From assembly GCA_001797745.1 (NCBI GenBank), contig MGQF01000050.1, positions 119,869 to 137,501 of the forward strand: a DNA stretch of 17,633 nucleotides, written 5' to 3'. The stretch is from Deltaproteobacteria bacterium RBG_13_52_11 (GTDB lineage: Bacteria > Desulfobacterota > B13-G15 > RBG-16-54-18). The notes beneath the pieces are model-generated. The model saw only the letters and a program-made list of their open reading frames with translations, was not told the DNA's origin and did no database searches. The stretch's first letter is position 1, and the number at the start of each line of letters is the position of its first letter. A program made the position numbers and the translations under genes. Of this stretch, positions 13,015-17,633 are shown one piece after another.

Positions 13015-13037
13015 TTGCTCACCTCCTTTCTTTTTTG

Positions 13038-13742
13038 TTATTCATGTTCGTGCCCCTCTATGGCCAAGGAAAAATAGGTCATGGAGAGGAGGATAAAGAC
13101 AAAGGTCTGGATGATAGCCACGAGAAGTCCCAGGATCATCATGGGAAGGGGGAGGAGCAGGGGGACGAGGCTAAAGAAGATAGCGACAACAGTATGATCT
13201 CCAAAGATGTTGCCAAAGAGACGGATGGAGAGGGATACCGGTCGCACGAAGTGTCCGACGAGCTCAACGGGTATCATGAGGGGTGCCAGCCAGATGATCG
13301 GGCCGGTGAACTGCTTGAGATACTGGATCCCGTGCTCCCTGAACCCGTAGTAGTGGGTAAGGCAAAAGACGGTGATGGCGCAGGCACCGGTGGTGTTGAG
13401 GGTCTCGGTAGGGGATTGAAACCCCGGTATCATGCCCAGGACATTGGACGAAAAGATGAAGAGGGCCAGGGCCCCGATAATCATCATGAACTCAGGACCC
13501 CGGGGGCCCATGTTGTCCTTGACGATCTTGACGAGCTGCTCCACGAGCATCTCGCCAGCGGTACGGAAGGTCAACCGTGCCTCGGGGACGAAGTATCTTT
13601 TTGGCTCCTTGCGCAGTCCCCTGGTCCCCAGGATCGCGACGACCATGAGAAAGACGATCACGATCATGGCAGTGGCGACATGGGGGGGGAGTTGGTTCAA
13701 CAGGGGGATCATATCGACGACGCTGAAGCCTTTATGTCCCAT
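13038..13742 (-). CDS. atpB: ATP synthase subunit a
   Basis: The 234-residue hydrophobic product has the essential Arg174 in SLSIRLFGNIFGDH (equivalent to Arg210 of Escherichia coli), plus upstream FFSSN-like (FIFSSNVLGMIPGF) and PVELVGHFVRPVS segments that are conserved in subunit a. It forms the two half-channels through which the coupling ion reaches the c-ring. The length is that of a short bacterial form. The ATG overlaps the atpI stop by 11 bases, and atpE follows after 23 bases, so these are cotranscribed and probably coupled. No subunit b gene or F1 genes lie nearby, consistent with a split ATP synthase locus. Confidence 0.95.
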   Translation of the reverse strand: MGHKGFSVVDMIPLLNQLPPHVATAMIVIVFLMVVAILGTRGLRKEPKRYFVPEARLTFRTAGEMLVEQLVKIVKDNMGPRGPEFMMIIGALALFIFSSNVLGMIPGFQSPTETLNTTGACAITVFCLTHYYGFREHGIQYLKQFTGPIIWLAPLMIPVELVGHFVRPVSLSIRLFGNIFGDHTVVAIFFSLVPLLLPLPMMILGLLVAIIQTFVFILLSMTYFSLAIEGHEHE

Positions 13743-14124
13743 CGCCCTTCTCCCTTTCGTCCGTATATCGGTATCCCCTGATCCCCTCGACCACGATGGC
13801 CAGAAAGACGGTAAGCAGCCCCACCAGAAAGGCTATCAGATTGATCACACCTTGTAGCAGAAAGACGACCCCTGCCACGACGGCGAGCAGCGCGAGGAAT
13901 TTAATGGCATATTTAACAACGATAGACCCGGCGATCCTCCTTTGAGAAAACCCGCCTTCAAAGATCATCCGCAGGGCCTTGAAGTTGAGGATACAGATGC
14001 CCCCCCCTATAACCACCCCCAGGGTGGTCCGCCAATCCCAGAAGGCGAGGCTCCCGAGGGTAAAGAGGGCGAGGATGAGCCATTGGGTCCTCTCAATTGA
14101 GGCTAATCGGATCTCCTTTGCCAT
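13732..14124 (-). CDS. atpI: ATP synthase subunit I (AtpI-type assembly protein)
   Basis: From the ATG at 14124 the product has 130 residues and four hydrophobic segments, at about 13-30, 33-49, 71-91 and 94-113, as in the ATP_synt_I family. A charged stretch MIFEGGFSQRRIAGS lies between the second and third segments. Family members help assemble the c-ring or import magnesium; they are not part of the finished enzyme. The frame is open upstream, but its first 39 codons are a shadow of the preceding gene. The ATG shares one base with that gene's TGA and has GAGAGG in front. The stop overlaps atpB by 11 bases. Confidence 0.82.
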   Translation of the reverse strand: MAKEIRLASIERTQWLILALFTLGSLAFWDWRTTLGVVIGGGICILNFKALRMIFEGGFSQRRIAGSIVVKYAIKFLALLAVVAGVVFLLQGVINLIAFLVGLLTVFLAIVVEGIRGYRYTDEREKGDGT

Positions 14125-14363
14125 CAGTCCTCTCTGTTCTCTCGTTCCAAGCGTTTCATGGCCCGATAGAGGCTCCGGAAGCCTGCGGCAGCCCCGAGGA
14201 AAATGAAGATAATGAGGAACCAAGGTTCTGTCTTCAGCCATTTGTCCAGGTAATATCCGATTGCCACCCCCACAACTACCGACAACCCCATCTCGAGGCC
14301 GAGGGTGCTGTAGGAGGCAATCTGTTTGATCAGCCTTCCCTTATCTTCTCCCAGAGGTGCCAC
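14124..14363 (-). CDS. atpZ: AtpZ/AtpI-family small membrane protein (F1F0 gene 1)
   Basis: The 79-residue product has two membrane helices (about 16-38 and 46-64) in the family's pattern: LEMGLSVVVGVAIGYYLDKWL, then a short polar turn with the conserved -P- and FLGAAAGFRSLYR. The family, often the first gene of ATP synthase operons, helps assembly and may transport magnesium or calcium with AtpI. The start appears to be GTG at 14361-14363, with AGAAAGG about 10 bases upstream, a weak arrangement. Its TGA overlaps the atpI ATG by one base. It is the first gene of the F0 operon in this window. Confidence 0.8.
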   Translation of the reverse strand: MAPLGEDKGRLIKQIASYSTLGLEMGLSVVVGVAIGYYLDKWLKTEPWFLIIFIFLGAAAGFRSLYRAMKRLERENRED

Positions 14364-14397
14364 AATCTGAAGACCTTTCTCTGGGGGAAAAAGGAAT

Positions 14398-14426
14398 TAG
14401 TAACACACCCTCTTCCCCCAAGTCAA
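14398..14426 (-). promoter_or_regulatory. Possible promoter of the atpZIBE operon
   Basis: On the - strand TTGACT (14421-14426) is followed after 17-18 bases by TTACTAA (14397-14403). The -35 is near consensus and the -10 is weak. It lies 35 bases upstream of the atpZ GTG, in the gap after the broken nicotinate phosphoribosyltransferase. Confidence 0.4.
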
Positions 14427-14442
14427 TTCCATTTCTCACGGC

Positions 14443-14726
14443 CTATTCCCTGGGTCTGACAGGCCGGTACTCTCTCCCGGTTTTGCACTCCTGTTCCCCG
14501 TCAACCATAACGATGTCGGCGGTGAAATCATATATGCCGGTCAAGAGAAAAATTCCCACGGCGTAGATATCGACAGGCGCCTTCTGTTCCTCGAAAAGGG
14601 CAATCTTGTCAAGGTTGAACCCGCCGGAGACGAGGATCTCTACCTAAGAAAACCCCTCCTGATCTCCTGGACAAGGAGATCGAAGGCAGGAAAGGGCGGT
14701 CTCGACTCCACCTTCTGAGTCTGCCC
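14443..14726 (-). pseudogene. pncB: Remnant of the C-terminal part of nicotinate phosphoribosyltransferase
   Basis: On the - strand, 14446-14643 encodes VEILVSGGFNLDKIALF, then VDIYAVGIFLLTG, DFTADIVMVDG and a KTGREYRP ending before TAG. These match the C-terminal part of the enzyme that converts nicotinate to its mononucleotide: the SSGF-DP-KI, D-YGVG and DFTADIV segments. Immediately upstream, in a different frame, a 28-codon run ending LLVQEIRRGFLR precedes a stop, so the join is a frameshift. No phosphoribosyl-binding core or start exists. It is a decayed gene wedged between the dapA stop and the atp promoter. Its former product would have served the same NAD pathway as NadD. Confidence 0.75.
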
Positions 14727-14727
14727 C

Positions 14728-15753
14728 TTAGAGCCAGTGCTCATCTTGATAGATCCTCTCCTCAAGATCTATCCGGTAAAAGTCCTGCAAAGGGATCAAG
14801 ATCTCCCTGCTTTTCTCATAGACGGTCTTAATCGCTTCTCTCACCACCGCCGTGGCTTGTGGGGTCATCCGCCCCAAGGGAGGACGGCAGGGTCCGGCAG
14901 GCATCCCCAATCCCCTCATCAGGGTCTTGATGGCAGAGGGGTTTCTGAACTTACAGGGGACCTGAAAGCCTTCATACGCCTCCACGGTCTTGACGGTCAC
15001 GATCTTAAAGAGGGGGTCCAGGGCCTCAGCGAGTTTTTGCCCCCTCGCTATGTCCCCTTGATTGAGGGCAACGGTCATCTCGACCAGGGCCCCGGGGACC
15101 ACATTGGAGATGACCGATACAGCCCCTTGGGCCTTGATATCCTCCCTGGTCATCATTACAAAGGTCATATCGTCATCCCCGGAGAGGATGTCGAAGTCAT
15201 CCCCGAGCAACCTCCTGGTCTTGGCCATGCGTCCCAAATCTCCGGTGGCCTCTTTGACCGCCCGCACGTTTTTGCAGTGGCGGTGCAATATGGCCAGATC
15301 CTCCACCTCCAGTTGGGTCCCTGTCCTGCCCGGTATGATATAGGGGGTGATGAATGTTTGAGGGAACTTCTTGGCGATCACCTCATAATATTCCGTCCTG
15401 ATCTCCAGAGTGGAGGGACCGTTATAGTAGCAGTCCACCAGCAGGACGGCCTCAGCCCCCGCCTCGACAGCATGTTTCGTACCCCTCAGGGCCTCTTGGG
15501 TGGAGTTGCTCCCGGTGCCGGCCATTACATGCGTCCTCCCCTTGGCCAGCTTCACCACTTCTTCAATGATCTGGTTGTGTTCCTTCCAGTCCACCGTAGG
15601 GGACTCCCCGGTGGTCCCCGTCGGGATCATCTTGGCTCCCCCCTCAATCTGAAAGGTCACATTCTTTCGCAGACCCTCCAGGTCCAGCTCACCCTTTTCC
15701 GTGAAGGGGGTGACGAGGGCAGTCCAGCACCCCTCTAATCGCTCTAATTGCAT
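14728..15753 (-). CDS. dapA: Dihydrodipicolinate synthase family lyase (DapA-like) with a C-terminal extension
   Basis: The 341-residue product is a TIM-barrel aldolase of the DapA family. GTTGES at 46-51 (relay Thr47), the Tyr pair at 109-110 in CYYNGPS, Tyr138 and Arg143 in PYIIPGRTG, and the Schiff-base Lys167 in VKEATGD all match. So does SGDD near 191-194. With these kept, it could condense pyruvate with aspartate semialdehyde for lysine and peptidoglycan synthesis. It is about 45 residues longer than usual at the C-terminus (from about residue 297), so a related lyase activity is possible. GGGAG precedes the ATG. rlmB lies 91 bases upstream and the broken pncB remnant follows directly. 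Confidence 0.82.
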   Translation of the reverse strand: MQLERLEGCWTALVTPFTEKGELDLEGLRKNVTFQIEGGAKMIPTGTTGESPTVDWKEHNQIIEEVVKLAKGRTHVMAGTGSNSTQEALRGTKHAVEAGAEAVLLVDCYYNGPSTLEIRTEYYEVIAKKFPQTFITPYIIPGRTGTQLEVEDLAILHRHCKNVRAVKEATGDLGRMAKTRRLLGDDFDILSGDDDMTFVMMTREDIKAQGAVSVISNVVPGALVEMTVALNQGDIARGQKLAEALDPLFKIVTVKTVEAYEGFQVPCKFRNPSAIKTLMRGLGMPAGPCRPPLGRMTPQATAVVREAIKTVYEKSREILIPLQDFYRIDLEERIYQDEHWL

Positions 15754-15844
15754 TATCGCTCTCCCTAACTATGAGGATTATTACATGAGATCTTTCAAAG
15801 AAAGTAGAGGAAAGAACGGGAAAAGTCAAGTTCAGAGAGGATGC

Positions 15845-16588
15845 TTATGGATGAGGGGTATGTCCCCTCTGCCGAAGGACTTCGTAGAGGATAATGGACC
15901 CGGCCACAGAGGCATTAAGGGAGTTGATCTTCCCCTTCATGGGTATCGATATGAGGAGATCGCATTCCCTTTTGACCAAGGGCCTCATCCCTCGCCCCTC
16001 CCCTCCGATGACGACGGCCAGAGGGACGGTCAGATCGTTATGATAGAGATCCGTTTGCGCCTCCGCAGCGGCGCCTGCCACCCATATACCCCTTTCTTTG
16101 ATCCTTCTCACGGTGGTGGGGATATTGGTCACATGGACCACCGGGATGTGAAAGACCGCCCCAGCAGAACTCTTTGCCACAACCGGGGTGATCCCAACCG
16201 CCCTGTCCTTGGGGATGATCACCCCCCAGACCCCGCAGGCGTCGGCGGTTCGTATGAGGGCCCCCAGATTTCTGGGGTCTTCGATCCCATCGAGGATCAG
16301 GAGGAAGGGCTCGCCCTCGCCCCCTTGAAAGACTTCGTCCAGATCAGCATATGCCCATTGATCAATGAAACCCACCACCCCTTGATGGGGGGCGTTCTTG
16401 GTGAGGGAGTCCAGTTTAGAGCGCTCCACCTTACTGATGGGGATTTTTTCTGACTGTGCCCTGCTGATGATCCCCTCTAACCCCTTGGGACCCCTCCCCT
16501 CCGCCACCCAGACTTCTCTGATCTGGCAGCGGTCTGATCTCAGGGCCTCATAGACGGGGTTTATCCCGTAGATCCATAGAGCCATCAT
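15845..16588 (-). CDS. rlmB: 23S rRNA (guanosine-2251-2'-O)-methyltransferase
   Basis: The 247-residue product is a SPOUT/TrmH-family methyltransferase. It has a substrate-binding domain at residues 4-80 (YGINPVYEAL, HQGVVGF). The knotted catalytic domain has motif 1 LDGIEDPRNLGALIRTA at 99-115, motif 2 IGGEGRGM at 194-201 and motif 3 IPMKGKINSLNASVAGSI at 215-232. It methylates a guanosine in the peptidyl-transferase loop of 23S rRNA using S-adenosylmethionine. Start may be at either of the two adjacent ATG codons; GAGG is 4-7 bases upstream. It is the first gene of the - strand block, divergent from the aminotransferase. Confidence 0.93.
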   Translation of the reverse strand: MMALWIYGINPVYEALRSDRCQIREVWVAEGRGPKGLEGIISRAQSEKIPISKVERSKLDSLTKNAPHQGVVGFIDQWAYADLDEVFQGGEGEPFLLILDGIEDPRNLGALIRTADACGVWGVIIPKDRAVGITPVVAKSSAGAVFHIPVVHVTNIPTTVRRIKERGIWVAGAAAEAQTDLYHNDLTVPLAVVIGGEGRGMRPLVKRECDLLISIPMKGKINSLNASVAGSIILYEVLRQRGHTPHP

Positions 16589-16594
16589 ACAACC

Positions 16595-16696
16595 TCATCT
16601 CTTGGCAATGTATCTGGAAATGAAAGCCCTTGCAAGGGCTTTGCCGTCCTGGGACGCGGCATAGAAATATGTACCACCTTTGCGGTGTCTCAGGAA
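16595..16696 (-). pseudogene. 33-codon tail fragment of an unidentified gene upstream of rlmB
   Basis: On the - strand, after an in-frame TAA, 33 codons read HRKGGTYFYAASQDGKALAR and then a helix-like AFISRYIAKR before TGA at 16595-16597, six bases before the rlmB start. The pattern of a basic turn, a YFY strand and a GKALA helix resembles the wing and last helix of winged-helix regulators, but this is a guess. There is no start codon or upstream frame, so it is the remains of a lost gene. The perfect palindrome AAAGCCCTTGCAAGGGCTTT lies inside it (16622-16641). Confidence 0.3.
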
Positions 16697-16760
16697 TTAA
16701 TCGATGCTGCCTACCTGGTAACTATGCCTATACCCATCTCACGCCCCTGTAATTTTTCCC

Positions 16761-16788
16761 TTGACATTTCAGAAGGATATGATAAAAA
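16761..16788 (+). promoter_or_regulatory. Promoter-like sequence before the structured leader
   Basis: A perfect TTGACA (16761-16766) is followed after 16 bases by TAAAAA (16783-16788), 4 of 6 matches to the -10 consensus. Transcripts would begin near 16795, about 70 bases before the structured element. Confidence 0.45.
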
Positions 16789-16862
16789 GTTTAAAACAAC
16801 CGAGGGTAAGGGCGTATCATGCAGTTCACTCATTTCTTTTTCTTCTCTTTTAATTTTAGCAG

Positions 16863-16945
16863 GGCTCACCCATGCCCCTGAGCCCACTTGCATAGTGACA
16901 GGGAGCCGTGGGTGAGCCAGGTGGCCCCCATGGCTTTTTTGTCTC
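16863..16945 (+). ncRNA. Structured leader element with overlapping terminator hairpin
   Basis: GGCTCACCCA (16863-16872) pairs perfectly with TGGGTGAGCC (16909-16918). Inside, CCCTG (16876-16880) pairs with CAGGG (16899-16903), and within that CACT (16885-16888) pairs with AGTG (16894-16897) around a TGCAT loop. The 3' strand of the outer helix overlaps AGCCA (16915-16919), which can instead pair with TGGCT (16931-16935), followed by a T-run to 16940. Forming the outer helix would thus block this terminator. That is the logic of a riboswitch or attenuator. It matches no aptamer class I can name. Confidence 0.45.
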
Positions 16946-16955
16946 TGCATAACGA

Positions 16956-16992
16956 AGGCCATGGGAGGCAGATCCCATGGCCTTTTATTTTT
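16956..16992 (+). terminator. Strong intrinsic terminator upstream of the aminotransferase
   Basis: AGGCCATGGG (16956-16965) pairs with CCCATGGCCT (16974-16983) in a perfect 10-bp stem with an 8-base loop, followed by TTTTATTTTT. No complete + strand ORF precedes it, so it ends a leader or small RNA started near 16795. The stem's first strand can also pair with CCCATGGC at 16927-16934, which would undo the terminator. Confidence 0.75.
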
Positions 16993-17046
16993 GGTGTAAT
17001 TTTTTATGAGGTTGTCGCTACCCACGAATGATGAAAATCCAATATA

Positions 17047-17140
17047 CCCCCCTCTCCCGCTGGCGGGAGAGGGCAGGGGTGAGGGTGGATATAATATAAT
17101 GTTCCCCCTCACCTCCATCCTCTCCCCCCTGGGGGAGAGG
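17047..17140. repeat. REP-type palindromic pair in inverted orientation
   Basis: CCCTCTCCCGC (17050-17060) pairs with GCGGGAGAGGG (17063-17073). A second palindrome, CCTCTCCCCCCTGGGGGAGAGG, occupies 17119-17140. Between them GGTGAGGG (near 17079-17086) and CCCCTCACC (17104-17113) are inverted. The whole is a two-unit inverted pair around an AT core containing TATAATATAAT (17090-17100). Such pairs are usually moved by REP-associated tyrosine transposases. The core might also serve as a -10 for the aminotransferase gene. Confidence 0.6.
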
Positions 17141-17178
17141 AAACAATTTATTTTCTAGATAAAGTAAAGGAGCACGAT

Positions 17179-17633
17179 ATGGCCATTTCCGAGAAGGTGA
17201 AGGAGCTTATGAAAGGATCCTCCTGGGTGAGGAAGATGTTCGAAACGGCAGCCCAGCTCAAGGTGCAGTACGGTGAGGATAAGATCTTTGATTTCACCCT
17301 TGGCAATCCGGTGGAAGAGCCCCCTCAGGGTTTCAAGGAGGCCCTGAAGGAGTTTGCCCTCAACCCCATCCACGGGATGCATCGGTACATGCCCAACAGC
17401 GGCTACCCAGAGACCAGGAGTTTTTTGGCCCAGCAACTTGCCGAAGAGACGGGTATTTCCTTCACGGAAAACCATATCGTGATGACCGTCGGGGCAGCCG
17501 GAGGGATGAATGTCGCCCTCAAGGCCATTCTGGATCAGGGGGATGAGGTGATCGTCCCCTCCCCGTACTTCGTTGAATTCGGATTTTACATCGACAACCA
17601 CGGCGGGGTTATGCGTCTGGTGGATACCACAGA
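17179..17633 (+). CDS. Class I/II pyridoxal-phosphate aminotransferase, 5' part only (cut by window end)
   Basis: From ATG 17179 the frame is open to the last base and gives 151 residues. FDFTLGNPVEEPP near 37-49 and MPNSGYPETRSFLA near 70-83 match the N-terminal substrate and dimer region of class I/II aminotransferases. TVGAAGGMNVALKAI near 104-118 binds the cofactor phosphate, and VPSPYFVEF near 124-132 continues the large domain. The Schiff-base Lys lies beyond the window. The amino acid served cannot be told; aspartate-type and related enzymes fit. AAAGGAG (17166-17172) precedes the ATG by 6 bases. The gene is divergent from rlmB and follows the structured leader and REP pair, which suggests control of its transcription there. 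Confidence 0.85.
   Translation, partial: MAISEKVKELMKGSSWVRKMFETAAQLKVQYGEDKIFDFTLGNPVEEPPQGFKEALKEFALNPIHGMHRYMPNSGYPETRSFLAQQLAEETGISFTENHIVMTVGAAGGMNVALKAILDQGDEVIVPSPYFVEFGFYIDNHGGVMRLVDTT

Larger units (their letters stand above)
16697..17178. other. Regulatory intergenic region between rlmB and the aminotransferase
   Basis: No supported gene lies here. It holds, in + order, a promoter-like pair (16761-16788), a 70-base AT-rich leader, a nested helix element (16863-16945), a strong terminator (16956-16992) and a REP-type pair (17047-17140). A - strand frame of 135 codons spans most of it, but its first part reads the REP palindromes and it has no start signals. Confidence 0.5.

Noticed and set aside
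13035..13781. 248-codon + strand frame rich in Asp, Glu, His and Gly across atpB
   Set aside because: The composition is that of antisense to a hydrophobic gene; atpB is certain on the other strand.
14125..14241. 39-codon N-terminal extension of atpI
   Set aside because: It overlaps atpZ in another frame and has no membrane or family features; the ATG at 14124 with GAGAGG is the better start.
14737..15738. 333-codon + strand frame across the dapA-like gene
   Set aside because: It is the antisense shadow of a gene with every catalytic residue in place; long antisense frames are common at this base composition.
16711..17118. 135-codon - strand ORF in the rlmB-aminotransferase gap
   Set aside because: Its first third reads through the REP palindromes and the middle reads the structured leader; no ribosome binding site or family match. 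A 40-codon inner ORF from an ATG near 16830 is possible but unsupported.
17047..17140. Origin of replication or CRISPR-like cluster from the TATAATATAAT core and palindromes
   Set aside because: There are no DnaA-box clusters or regular spacing; the pattern fits a two-unit REP pair.
17155..17601. 148-codon - strand frame at the window end
   Set aside because: It is antisense to the aminotransferase, whose + frame shows cofactor-binding motifs and a ribosome binding site.
1..17633. CRISPR array
   Set aside because: No regularly spaced direct repeat was seen; the repeats present are palindromes or inverted pairs.

Overview
The window looks like a chromosomal segment from a Gram-negative bacterium of the deltaproteobacterial (Desulfobacterota) type. 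That placement is inferred from gene content and order: a split ATP synthase locus carrying only membrane-sector genes (atpZ-atpI-atpB-atpE), then rplU-rpmA-obgE-proB-proA-nadD-rsfS, and a LapA/LapB-type lipopolysaccharide regulator. No rRNA or tRNA gene was seen.

Bases 1 to about 3,860 are a patchy, AT-richer accessory stretch. It starts with the 3' end of a + strand gene that reads like rsmA/ksgA. Two short cassette-like units follow, a 68-residue membrane peptide and a DUF2971 protein. Between them is a sequence with the architecture of an integron attC site, and degenerate border-like sequences lie at the outer ends. No integrase is visible, so this would be a small integrase-less attC cluster. 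Next come a 177-bp inverted-repeat element, a cupin gene, a second small inverted-repeat element, an AT-rich gene for an unrecognised membrane protein on the - strand, two decayed copies of the 3' end of a DUF2520 gene, and a 73-codon orphan gene.

From 3,869 to 16,588 all genes lie on the - strand, so transcription runs from high to low coordinates. In that order they are: rlmB (23S rRNA 2'-O-methyltransferase); a dapA-family lyase; a broken nicotinate phosphoribosyltransferase remnant; atpZ, atpI, atpB and atpE ending in an intrinsic terminator; a new promoter followed by rplU, rpmA and obgE; proB; a 127-bp repeat filling the proB-proA gap; proA and nadD; an internal promoter with a doubtful small ORF; rsfS; a fused LapA-LapB protein; comF; and the intact DUF2520 gene. 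This is a housekeeping block for ribosome assembly, proline and NAD synthesis, envelope control and the F0 proton or sodium path. Many genes overlap or nearly touch.

The last kilobase holds a divergent + strand unit. It has a promoter-like sequence, a long structured leader with nested helices and two terminator-like hairpins, a REP-type palindromic pair, and the first 151 codons of a class I/II aminotransferase cut by the window end.

The items most worth following are the attC-like cassette pair, the structured leader before the aminotransferase, the DUF2520 3'-end copies, the LapA-LapB fusion, and the ion-site residues plus signal peptide of AtpE.
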